From NCBI GenBank assembly GCA_035632395.1, contig DASQGX010000067.1:1-34334 (forward strand): a DNA stretch of 34,334 nucleotides, written 5' to 3'. Made by a program: the position numbers and the translations under genes. Under the pieces are notes generated by a model. That model was not told the DNA's origin. It saw nothing but the letters and a program-made list of their open reading frames with translations, and did no database searches. Shown here in pieces: positions 23,631 to 30,694 of this stretch. Positions within the stretch are counted from its first letter, which is position 1; each line of letters begins with the position of its first letter. This stretch comes from REEB95 sp035632395 (GTDB taxonomy: Bacteria > Pseudomonadota > Alphaproteobacteria > ATCC43930 > CGMCC-115725).

Positions 23631-24632
23631 ATGACTGACGACGCTGTAGCGCTCTTGCCCGACATCGCGGCGATCGAAGCCGCCGCACAGCGCCTATCGG
23701 GCCAAGCCGTCGTGACGCCCCTGTTGTCCTCGCCGCTGCTCGATGCCCGTGTTGGCCGACGCGTTCTCGTCAAGGCCGAGACGCTGCAGTGCACGGGTTC
23801 ATTCAAGTTCCGCGGCGCGCTCAATACTTTGCTCTCGCTCGACGCCGAATCACGCAAGCACGGTGTCGTCGCGTTTTCGTCGGGCAATCACGCGCAAGGT
23901 GTGGCGGCGGCCGCGCAACATTTGGGTATACGCGCGACGATTGTCATGCCGGCTGATGCCCCGGCGATCAAGACAGCGAATACGCGCGCCTACGGCGCGA
24001 CGATCGTGCCTTATGACCGCCATCGCGAGAGCCGCGAAGCGATCGCCGAGCGTATCGCGCGCGAACAACAGGCGGCCCTCATTCCGCCGTTCGACGATTT
24101 GCGCGTCATTGCCGGTCAAGGCACGGTTGGGCTCGAGATCATCCGTCAAGCAAAAGAGCTCGGCTGCACGCCGGACGCCGTCGTTGCACCGTGCAGCGGC
24201 GGTGGCCTCGTCGGCGGAATCGCTCTTGCCCTCGCCGCAGTACGGCAAAAGATCCGCATCTATGCCGCGGAACCAGAAGGCTTCGACGATATGCGTCGCT
24301 CGCTCGCTGCCGGACATCGCATCGCCAATAGTGCCGGCGGGCGATCGATTTGCGACTGTTTGCTGGCACCGATGCCGGGCGTGTTGCCATTTACGATCGC
24401 ACAGCGCCATCTCGCCGGCAGTCTGACGGTCAACGACGACGACGTCCGCCGCGCAATGGCGGTCGCGTTCACCGACCTCAAGCTGGTACTCGAACCGGGA
24501 GGCGCCGCGGCACTGGCCGCAGTCTTGGCGGGCAAGCTCGGCGACGCGGGAAAAAGCGTCGTCGTCGTCGCTTCCGGCGGCAACGTCGACCGGGAAATGT
24601 TCGAAAGCGCCCTCGAACGCAGCGCCGAATAG
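23631..24632 (+). CDS. PLP-dependent threonine/serine dehydratase-like enzyme
   Basis: This 333-residue fold-type II PLP enzyme resembles catabolic threonine dehydratase and serine racemase. The PLP lysine is Lys59 in TGSFKFRGALNTL. FSSGNHAQGVAAAAQHLG follows, then APCSGGGLVGGIALAL, the glycine loop that binds the phosphate, and VVVASGGNVD near the end. There is no C-terminal ACT regulatory domain, so isoleucine-type feedback as in IlvA is not expected. The substrate (threonine, serine, hydroxyaspartate) cannot be decided from sequence. It is the third gene of the transglycosylase operon and ends directly against the convergent bactofilin gene. Confidence 0.88.
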   Translation: MTDDAVALLPDIAAIEAAAQRLSGQAVVTPLLSSPLLDARVGRRVLVKAETLQCTGSFKFRGALNTLLSLDAESRKHGVVAFSSGNHAQGVAAAAQHLGIRATIVMPADAPAIKTANTRAYGATIVPYDRHRESREAIAERIAREQQAALIPPFDDLRVIAGQGTVGLEIIRQAKELGCTPDAVVAPCSGGGLVGGIALALAAVRQKIRIYAAEPEGFDDMRRSLAAGHRIANSAGGRSICDCLLAPMPGVLPFTIAQRHLAGSLTVNDDDVRRAMAVAFTDLKLVLEPGGAAALAAVLAGKLGDAGKSVVVVASGGNVDREMFESALERSAE

Positions 24633-25112
24633 CTAGTCGGCGTTGCCGGCGACTTCGGCGTGCGGCGTGCGCAGGCGTTCGATTTGCTGACGCAGCGGCG
24701 GCGACAGCTGCATCTGCTCCGCGGCGAAAGTGTCGATGGTCTCGACTCGGCGGCTGTAGCCTTCATACGAGGCGCCTGGCTCCACGCGCATCTGGACATA
24801 GACGATATCGGCCGTGACCGAAGCCGCGCGACCAAGCACGACCGAGGTTGCCGAAACCCGGCCTGAAAGTGTGCCGTTGATGACGACGTTCTCGGCTTCG
24901 ATGGTGCCGGTGACCGCGCCGCCGTCGCCAATCGTAACCCGGCGCGCGACGATATTGCCCGAATGGTGGCCGAGGATATGGACCTCGCCGTCGCTCACGA
25001 TATCGCCTTCGAGCTTGAGCCCAGCGCTGAAAATCGACGGCACGGAGCGCCTTCCGTCTCCGCTCGAGAAACCGTGGCCGGCCGGACTAGTGTGCGCTCG
25101 CTTGAACCACAT
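24633..25112 (-). CDS. Bactofilin (DUF583 polymer-forming protein)
   Basis: Bactofilins form nucleotide-free filaments made of right-handed beta-helices that place cell-wall enzymes in the cell. The 159-residue protein has a disordered N-terminus (to about residue 27). A beta-helical core with regularly repeating hydrophobic/glycine units follows, such as LKLEGDIVSDGEVHILG, GTIEAENVVINGTLSGRV and SVTADIVYVQ, and then a charged C-terminus. Its start lies 26 bases inside the M23 peptidase gene, so the two are translationally linked; this pairing is known from bactofilin/M23 couples in other bacteria. It abuts the convergent dehydratase gene without a gap. Confidence 0.92.
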   Translation of the reverse strand: MWFKRAHTSPAGHGFSSGDGRRSVPSIFSAGLKLEGDIVSDGEVHILGHHSGNIVARRVTIGDGGAVTGTIEAENVVINGTLSGRVSATSVVLGRAASVTADIVYVQMRVEPGASYEGYSRRVETIDTFAAEQMQLSPPLRQQIERLRTPHAEVAGNAD

Positions 25113-26607
25113 TTTTGCCAGCCTCCAGGAACTTCTCGGGATTGACCGGTCTGCCGTCGAGACGGATCTCGTAATGGAGATGGGGGCCGGTGCTGCGGCC
25201 GGTGCTGCCCAATTGGGCGATCTTCATGTGTGTCGGGACGCGCTCACCCATCGCCACCAGAATGCGATGAAGATGGGCATAGAGCGTTACGATACCGTGA
25301 CCGTGATCGATTTCGACCGTGCGGCCGTAGCCTTCCTTCCAACCCGTGAACACGACAACGCCTGGCGCCGTGCTGTAAATCGTGGAGCGGTATGGCGCGT
25401 CCAGATCGATGCCGGTGTGGAATTCTTCGCGGCCATTGAAGGGGTCATGCCGCGCACCAAATGGGCTGCCGACCGTGTAATGCATATCGAGCGGCGACCG
25501 CAGCGGCAGCAGCTTGGCTACCTTGAGCAGCGCGGCGACGCGCTGCTGTTCGAGCGCGCTGCTACGCATGCTGTCGAGCGAAACGAACGGGCCACCCATG
25601 GCCGGTTCGGGTTGCGGGCTGACACGTCCAATGATCTTGTCGAGATCGACGCCGGTTGAAGCCAATATCTGTTCGAGCTTGCTCGTCGGCTGGTGCCTAT
25701 TGGCTGGCGCCACCGATGCCACCGGCGCCTCCGGCGTGGTGAGTGAGGCGCCCTCGCCGACTGTATCCGGAGCTAGTGCGCTATGCTTGCCGGGTTCGGT
25801 GACCAACGAATCCGAATCAGGCTTCGACGCCGGCGCATTAGCCGGCGGAACGGCGCCAACCTGCTCGCCCGGCTTGGCAAGCTGCGCGCGCAGCCTGGCG
25901 AGTTGCTCGTCCTTGCTGTCGGCAATCGCTTTCAGGAGATTGGCGCGCGCCGTGAGCGTCTGCATTGCGTCTTCCAGCTGACGCGTGTGCGTCACTTCGG
26001 CGGTCCGCGCTTGTTCCGACCGTTTCAGGTCGGCGCGCAATTCGTCGATCGATTTCTTCAACTGCGCGACATTGCCGCTATTGTTGGCCAGCTGCTGCTG
26101 CGCCGCGGCGAGCTTCTGTTGCAGATCCTGTTGCGCCTGATCGGTCGCACTCACATTCGCCGATTGGCCGGCGATGACCGCGTCGTAGTGCTGCTTGAGC
26201 GCCGTATATTGCGCGCTGATGGCGGCAAGCTGCTGATTGAGCGCGGCGACTGCCTCGGTCTCGGAATTCGGTTGGGTCTGTGGGCCGCTCTCGGAAGTGC
26301 GGTTGTTGGACGCCATTCGGCCCGCGCGATCGAGCTCGCGATGCATGGCGAAATAGCCGACGGTCAAATAGCTTGCGGCACCGAAAGTGCCGATACAGGC
26401 GACCACGATCATCGCCTGCAGCCAGCTCGGCAGCAGCACAGACCGGACGCGTTCCGTAGAGCGCAACAAAATCTGGCGCTCGGGAAACAGACGTCCCCCT
26501 AAATCACGCAGACCACCGACCAATGGCCCCCCATTAGACCAACTGGATACACCCGGTGGTGCCGCCTCCCTCGCGGAGATTGCACCAAAACAAGCCGGCG
26601 CCGTCAT
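25087..26607 (-). CDS. Membrane-anchored M23 (LytM) peptidoglycan endopeptidase with coiled coil
   Basis: This enzyme cleaves peptide cross-links in peptidoglycan. The N-terminus is cytoplasmic, with one membrane segment near SWLQAMIVVACIGTFG. A long periplasmic coiled coil rich in Gln, Ala and Asp follows, then a Pro/Ala-rich linker and the C-terminal LytM domain. Zinc ligands are in EFHTGIDLDAPY (H-x3-D) and GPHLHYEIRLDGRPVNP (H-x-H), so it looks active. The start is uncertain: I use ATG 26607-26605 (506 residues); an upstream extension and later non-ATG starts are possible, and no clear ribosome site was found. It overlaps the bactofilin gene by 26 bases, suggesting the filament scaffolds this enzyme. 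Confidence 0.88.
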   Translation of the reverse strand: MTAPACFGAISAREAAPPGVSSWSNGGPLVGGLRDLGGRLFPERQILLRSTERVRSVLLPSWLQAMIVVACIGTFGAASYLTVGYFAMHRELDRAGRMASNNRTSESGPQTQPNSETEAVAALNQQLAAISAQYTALKQHYDAVIAGQSANVSATDQAQQDLQQKLAAAQQQLANNSGNVAQLKKSIDELRADLKRSEQARTAEVTHTRQLEDAMQTLTARANLLKAIADSKDEQLARLRAQLAKPGEQVGAVPPANAPASKPDSDSLVTEPGKHSALAPDTVGEGASLTTPEAPVASVAPANRHQPTSKLEQILASTGVDLDKIIGRVSPQPEPAMGGPFVSLDSMRSSALEQQRVAALLKVAKLLPLRSPLDMHYTVGSPFGARHDPFNGREEFHTGIDLDAPYRSTIYSTAPGVVVFTGWKEGYGRTVEIDHGHGIVTLYAHLHRILVAMGERVPTHMKIAQLGSTGRSTGPHLHYEIRLDGRPVNPEKFLEAGKNVVQASAH

Positions 26608-26849
26608 CGGGCGCCGAGCATTTAGAGAATGGGGGTTGCGGCGTTTGCCGTCCCTGTCCGCCGGTCTTTGCCGACTTTGACGCGAGCGGGTCGACGTTTC
26701 GGCACCCGCCGCCATTCACCACAAAAACCGTAGCGGATTTGCGGCCAATTGCGCAAGCCAATTCGGCCTATGGGGCCGGTTTTTGGCCCCTGCCGTCGGC
26801 GGATTTTACGGCCGTAAACCGCACAACACCAGCCAACCCTAACGCCATA
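26608..26849 (-). promoter_or_regulatory. Intergenic region upstream of the M23 gene with two perfect palindromes
   Basis: No gene is supported in this 242-base gap. It holds GGGGCC-N7-GGCCCC at 26772-26790 (6-bp stem) and the 14-bp palindrome TTTACGGCCGTAAA at 26805-26818, both after the stop of the protease gene. Neither is followed by a T-run on either strand, so terminator function is unproven. On the minus strand TTGCGC and TACGGT, 18 bases apart (about 26754 to 26725), are a weak promoter candidate for the M23-bactofilin pair. Confidence 0.35.
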
Positions 26850-27590
26850 TTACCGGTTTGCCACCTGCCGGCTGAGAGTTTGCGGCATCAGCGGGTTCGG
26901 CAGATGCAACCACCAACCAGATTCGTTGATCGAATAATACGCTCGGTAATCAGGATTAGACGCAGCCGAGACGATCCGCGGCGCCAAATTGTCGAGCATC
27001 AAGCTCTGACCCGCGACGGTGACGACGAGCACAGCATGATCGACCTGGCGCCGCATATCGCGCAGGACGACCAGCCGCATCGCATCGTCGGGAACGCCGA
27101 GCGCGCGGAGCAGCAAGAATTTGGTGATCGCGTAATCCTGGCACTGACCGTTGCGGCGTATGAATTCGAATGGCGTTTCCCATCGCCCCGCATCGCCCCA
27201 GTTGTCGAGCGCCGAGACGTAAGGATGCGCGTTGATCGCCGCGTTGACGCCCTCGATCTGCGCGCGTAACGGCTGGCCGCGGAAGCGCGCGATTAAAGCG
27301 ATCCACTCACGCGGCGGACATGGCGGCGCGCTGTCGTGTGCCGACACGCAGGACTCCACTGCATCCTCCTGCTCGTGTTGCCAGCGTGACAACAATGTCG
27401 TCCAGCGCGCGAACGGTGTGAGATCCGCGGAGTAGATCTGATGCGTGCCGAACATCGGGATTGCCGGCGGCGACTGCACCGGCATCGGCGGCGACAGCGA
27501 CGCGAGTTCCTGCGCCGGCACATGAGCCGGCAATCCGACGCTCAACAACAGGCCAAGTACGATTCCGACTGTCGTCGCGCGCCAGCGCAT
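26850..27590 (-). CDS. Transglutaminase-like cysteine protease (BTLCP, LapG-type, peptidase C93)
   Basis: LapG-type proteases are periplasmic and cut the N-terminal retention domain of giant adhesins exported by type I secretion, releasing cells from surfaces when c-di-GMP falls. This 246-residue protein has a signal peptide (MRWRATTVGIVLGLLLSVGL, cleavage near PAQEL). The catalytic triad is visible as Cys150 in RRNGQCQDYAITK, His185 in RQVDHAVLVV and Asp200 in SLMLDNLAPRI. Its spacing is close to that of Pseudomonas LapG. WETPFEFIRRN before the cysteine is also typical. A complete LapEBC-like secretion system is encoded 2 kb away, but no LapD or adhesin is in the window. Its GAGG ribosome site lies in a hairpin (27597-27617). 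Confidence 0.88.
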   Translation of the reverse strand: MRWRATTVGIVLGLLLSVGLPAHVPAQELASLSPPMPVQSPPAIPMFGTHQIYSADLTPFARWTTLLSRWQHEQEDAVESCVSAHDSAPPCPPREWIALIARFRGQPLRAQIEGVNAAINAHPYVSALDNWGDAGRWETPFEFIRRNGQCQDYAITKFLLLRALGVPDDAMRLVVLRDMRRQVDHAVLVVTVAGQSLMLDNLAPRIVSAASNPDYRAYYSINESGWWLHLPNPLMPQTLSRQVANR

Positions 27591-27596
27591 GTCGCA

Positions 27597-27617
27597 CCTC
27601 GGTCCGTGAATCCGAGG
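27597..27617 (-). promoter_or_regulatory. Hairpin that encloses the ribosome binding site of the LapG-like gene
   Basis: In the mRNA, CCTCGG (27617-27612) can pair perfectly with CCGAGG (27602-27597) around a 9-base loop. The second arm contains GAGG, the only ribosome site, six bases before the ATG. When folded, the stem would hide it from the ribosome. This suggests control at translation, for example by temperature, a trans-acting RNA or a protein. Confidence 0.4.
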
Positions 27618-27696
27618 CCGACGCTAGGGACTCGAGCCTTAACGCAATACTAAGCAACGCAAGTTGTCGCACGGCAGACGATTAAAATTTGCGCCG

Positions 27697-28308
27697 CTAT
27701 TTCGTGATCCAAATCACGCAAAGCAGTTTGCGGCGCACCGCGAACACGGGCGCCAGCCGCACATTGGCGGCGAGAACGCGTCCTGGCGCGATGTGAATCA
27801 TGCGGGCGCATTCGACCTCGGTCCAGTCACCGCCCAATTTTTGCCACAGCGCTTCGATGGTGCAGCCCGCCCGGAGGTAGAAACGAAAGTGCCGCAGCAG
27901 TGGCGTGCCAATCGGCGGTTGGGACGCTCCGCCGAGCCAAGCAAGAAACGGGGCGTTGACGACGATAATCCGTCCCCGTGCGTCAGCAGCAAGCGCCGGC
28001 GCCGGAGCATTTTCGATCAAGGTGATGACGCTGGTGCGCTCCGACGTGAATTCGCGCGACACGGTGGCGTGGCGGGATTCTTCGAGGCAAAAAACCCGCA
28101 ACCGCGACGCCAAGTTCGCGCCGTTGGCACGCGCCGCGATTTCGGCAACCAGCCGGTTGAGCCGCTGGCGTCGTCGCGCGGCGATCGCTGTCAGCGTCTC
28201 CCAATAACAGGTTTCGAGCCGCAACGAATAACGCCGGCCGCCAGCCTGCAGGATGCGCTGCCGTATGCGGCCGCCGGGCGAACTCGCCGTGATCCCGCCG
28301 TCTGCCAT
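27697..28308 (-). CDS. Ribbon-helix-helix (RHH_4-like) and PAS domain fusion protein
   Basis: The 203-residue protein has two recognisable parts. Residues about 24-82 match the alphaproteobacterial RHH_4 type of ribbon-helix-helix protein: RRYSLRLETCYWETLTAIAA, QRLNRLVAEIAA, then NLASRLRVFCLE. Residues about 95-203 read as a PAS domain: LIENAPAPALAADARGRIIV, VNAPFLAWLGG, and a final RKLLCVIWITK strand. RHH domains bind DNA as dimers and PAS domains sense ligands, redox or partners, so a one-component regulator is likely. The target is unknown. It is divergent from the small plus-strand gene at 28426, with 117 bases between them, and 106 bases upstream of the LapG-like gene. The start ATG 28308 has only a weak ribosome site. 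Confidence 0.75.
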   Translation of the reverse strand: MADGGITASSPGGRIRQRILQAGGRRYSLRLETCYWETLTAIAARRRQRLNRLVAEIAARANGANLASRLRVFCLEESRHATVSREFTSERTSVITLIENAPAPALAADARGRIIVVNAPFLAWLGGASQPPIGTPLLRHFRFYLRAGCTIEALWQKLGGDWTEVECARMIHIAPGRVLAANVRLAPVFAVRRKLLCVIWITK

Positions 28309-28390
28309 GACGATCGCCGTCCTAAATCACATCAGGCGGTATAGGATTACCGGGAATACCTTTTGTGCAGTTAATTTCGCCGTGCCAGGG

Positions 28391-28408
28391 TAACGGCATT
28401 AACCGTTA
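28391..28408. promoter_or_regulatory. Inverted repeat in the divergent region before the small plus-strand gene
   Basis: TAACGG-N6-CCGTTA is a perfect 18-bp dyad ending three bases before the GGAGGG ribosome site of the gene at 28426. It lies between that gene and the divergent RHH-PAS gene, which makes it a candidate operator for the RHH-PAS protein. A second weaker pair, GGTAT...ATACC, lies at about 28336-28362. No confident -35/-10 pair was found. Confidence 0.35.
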
Positions 28409-28425
28409 TTGGAGGGCTGCGGAGA

Positions 28426-28782
28426 ATGGGCACCGGCATTCGCATTCCCGGCATCACCGCCGGCGACGAGCCGATTGCGCTCGGCGGCCTCGAACAACAG
28501 CCTTCAACCACCGACCTCAACCATTCCATGCAGCCGGCGACGCTGTCGTTGTCGCTCGGCGATCTCATACCCGATGCTCGCAACGAGATCGTAATTCTCG
28601 ACGGCAGCGGCAGTAACCTTGCGGTCGTCACCGACAATGCGGTTTCGTCGCACGGTATCGCCGGCAACCATGTCACCGTCACTGGATTCGATGTCTCCGG
28701 TTTCGCTTATTGCACGTTCGACGGCGGTGTCACCGTCTTTTACCCGGCGACACACCGGCTGATCGTCACCAACGATACGTGA
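28426..28782 (+). CDS. Unrecognised small acidic, lysine-free protein
   Basis: I do not recognise this 118-residue protein. It starts at ATG 28426 behind GGAGGG (nine-base spacing), a good ribosome site. It has no lysine, one cysteine, three arginines and about eleven acidic residues, with many Gly, Val, Thr and Asp. There is no signal peptide or membrane segment. The second half, from EIVILDGSGSNLAVVTDNAV through HVTVTGFDVSGFAYCTFDGG to TVFYPATHRLIVTNDT, reads as short alternating beta strands. This composition is like that of type I secreted proteins and their C-terminal signals, and a type I secretion system is encoded next door. It is the only plus-strand gene here and is convergent with the prepilin peptidase. 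Export by the neighbour is a guess. Confidence 0.7.
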   Translation: MGTGIRIPGITAGDEPIALGGLEQQPSTTDLNHSMQPATLSLSLGDLIPDARNEIVILDGSGSNLAVVTDNAVSSHGIAGNHVTVTGFDVSGFAYCTFDGGVTVFYPATHRLIVTNDT

Positions 28783-28789
28783 GCGGCCT

Positions 28790-29314
28790 TCAGCTGAAGA
28801 TCGGCAGCGCCGGCGCGATCAGCACACCAGCAACGGCGATCGGAATGCCGTAGGGGATCGGCAAATTCTTGTATGCGAAGACCGGCAGCCGGCGCAGCGT
28901 CGCCAGGATGGCCGTCTGCACGAACGGATGGCGGAGCAGCACGCAGACGAGCGCGAAAATACCGCCAACGAATGCGACCAGCATCAGGAACGGCAGCAAC
29001 TGTCCGAACCCGACCCACAATGCGGTGGCGCCCAGCAGTTTGACGTCGCCGCCGCCCATGAGCCGAAAGGCGAACAGCACCGCGGCAACGGCGAAGACGG
29101 CGAGGCCCGCGCCGACGTGCGACAGCCAGTTCACCGGCTGTCCTGCCGCCAGCGCCGCAATTGGAAACGCCAGCGCCAACGCGCCCGTCAGCCAGTTGGG
29201 AATGCGCAGCGTGCGGAAGTCACTGACGCCCGCCATCACCAGCGCCACGACGTAAATCGCGAGCGCCGCTTCGCCGCCGAGGCCGAGATGCGTGAAAGCC
29301 CAAGTATGATCCAT
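28790..29314 (-). CDS. Prepilin peptidase, CpaA/TadV type (A24)
   Basis: These membrane aspartic proteases cut the leader of type IV/Flp prepilins at the inner face of the membrane. The 174-residue protein has about five or six membrane segments. The two catalytic aspartates are in VMAGVSDFRTLRIPN and LMGGGDVKLLGATAL, the exact A24 motifs. Length fits the short CpaA/TadV class without the N-terminal methylase domain. It lies 48 bases after the HlyD gene and may share its transcript. No prepilin or tad/cpa assembly gene is in the window, so its substrate lies elsewhere. A 12-bp palindrome (CTTCAGCTGAAG) covers its stop codon. Confidence 0.9.
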   Translation of the reverse strand: MDHTWAFTHLGLGGEAALAIYVVALVMAGVSDFRTLRIPNWLTGALALAFPIAALAAGQPVNWLSHVGAGLAVFAVAAVLFAFRLMGGGDVKLLGATALWVGFGQLLPFLMLVAFVGGIFALVCVLLRHPFVQTAILATLRRLPVFAYKNLPIPYGIPIAVAGVLIAPALPIFS

Positions 29315-29362
29315 GGCGGGATCATCAATAGGCTTGGTTAGCGAAACCTTAAAGAGCTGCGT

Positions 29363-30694
29363 TCAGCGCTCGGTCAGCGCGGTGTTTTTGGCGTCGAGAA
29401 TCGGCTTCAGAAGGTAGCCGAGCACGGTGCGGTGGCCGGTGAGGATTTCGACCTGTGCTGTCATGCCGGGCATGATCGGCAGCGGATGCGCCTGCGTCCC
29501 GAGATAATTCTTGTCGGTACGGAGCATAACGCGGAAGAAGGTTTGCGCGCGGCCGCCGTCCCGTTCGCTGATACTGTCGGCGCTAATCCGCTCCACCTTC
29601 GCCTTGAGACCGCCATAAACCGCAAAGTCGTAGGCGGTGATCTTGATCATCGCGTCCTGGCCGGGGTGCAGGAACGCAACATCGGACGGCCGGATTTTGG
29701 CTTCGACGAGCAGCGTGTCGTCGAGCGGCACGATTTCGACCAGATCCTGCCCCGGCTGGATCGCAGCGCCGATCGTGTTCACCTTGATGTCCTTGATGAT
29801 GCCGCGCACCGGCGAGCGAACCTCGGTGCGCTGGACGCGATCCTTCTCGGCGAACGCTTTCTGCACCATCGCCTGGAGCTCCGCCTCGTGCCGGTTGAGC
29901 TCGGCGCGCGCGTCGGAATGGAAGCTGTCGATCTTTTCCTGGATGCGGCGTTGCGCTTCGTCGCGCGCTGCTTCTGCCTTGGGCAGTGCTACCTGGGCCT
30001 CGTCAAGTTGGCCCTCGAGATCGTTGACCTGCTGGTCGATCTTGACCAGGTCGAGCTGCGCGGCAGCGCCCTTGGCGACAAGCGGCGCGGTGATATCGCG
30101 CTCCTTCTTGGCCAGCGCCAACGAACGCGACAGCGCGGCCTGCCGCGTCTTTAATTCGGTGATGTCCTGCTGGCGCTGCGTCAACTGATCGTTGAGTACG
30201 CCGATTGCAGTCTTGATTTGCGCGATTTGCGTCTTGTACAGCGCGGCTTCGCTGTAGACGACCTGCGGCGCATCCTTTGCGACGTCGGCCGGAAACGCCG
30301 GCGCCTTATCTTCGCTTTCGGCGGCCAGACGCGCGATCATCGCCTTGAGCGTCAGCGCCTGAATCCGGCTATCGCGATAGGCCGCCTCGGCACTGGTATT
30401 GGCAATGCGCAGCAGAACATCACCCTTCTGCACGACCTGACCGTCGTGCACCAGCATCTCGGAAAGGATGCCGCCTTCGAGATTCTGGATGACCTGAACG
30501 TGCTGCGACGGGATCACGCTGGCGTCGCCGCGTGTCACCTCGTCGAGCGTGGCGAAACCCGCCCAAAATAGGAACAACCCGAAAAACGCGACGATGCTGA
30601 CTGTGAGCAGATAGGCGAAACGATTGACCTGGCCGCGGAACGCGCGCTCGGCATCCGGCAGGAAATCGGCATCGATCTTGTGGGTCAGGCTCAC
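29363..30694 (-). CDS. HlyD-family membrane fusion protein of a type I secretion system
   Basis: This periplasmic adaptor connects the ABC exporter to the outer-membrane channel. The 443-residue protein has a cytoplasmic N-terminus, one membrane segment near YLLTVSIVAFFGLFLFWAGF and a lipoyl-like half (VIQNLEGGILSEMLVHDGQV). A long coiled-coil hairpin spans residues about 95-285, then come the second lipoyl half (VRSPVRGIIKDIKVNTIGAA) and a beta-barrel domain with YDFAVYGGLKAKVE. It overlaps the ABC transporter gene by four bases. With it and the TolC gene it forms a complete secretion system; by partner type it corresponds to LapC. Confidence 0.93.
   Translation of the reverse strand: MSLTHKIDADFLPDAERAFRGQVNRFAYLLTVSIVAFFGLFLFWAGFATLDEVTRGDASVIPSQHVQVIQNLEGGILSEMLVHDGQVVQKGDVLLRIANTSAEAAYRDSRIQALTLKAMIARLAAESEDKAPAFPADVAKDAPQVVYSEAALYKTQIAQIKTAIGVLNDQLTQRQQDITELKTRQAALSRSLALAKKERDITAPLVAKGAAAQLDLVKIDQQVNDLEGQLDEAQVALPKAEAARDEAQRRIQEKIDSFHSDARAELNRHEAELQAMVQKAFAEKDRVQRTEVRSPVRGIIKDIKVNTIGAAIQPGQDLVEIVPLDDTLLVEAKIRPSDVAFLHPGQDAMIKITAYDFAVYGGLKAKVERISADSISERDGGRAQTFFRVMLRTDKNYLGTQAHPLPIMPGMTAQVEILTGHRTVLGYLLKPILDAKNTALTER

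Noticed and set aside
28788..28799. 12-bp palindrome CTTCAGCTGAAG as a bidirectional terminator
   Set aside because: It lies between two converging stops but is too short, has no loop and has no T-run on either strand.
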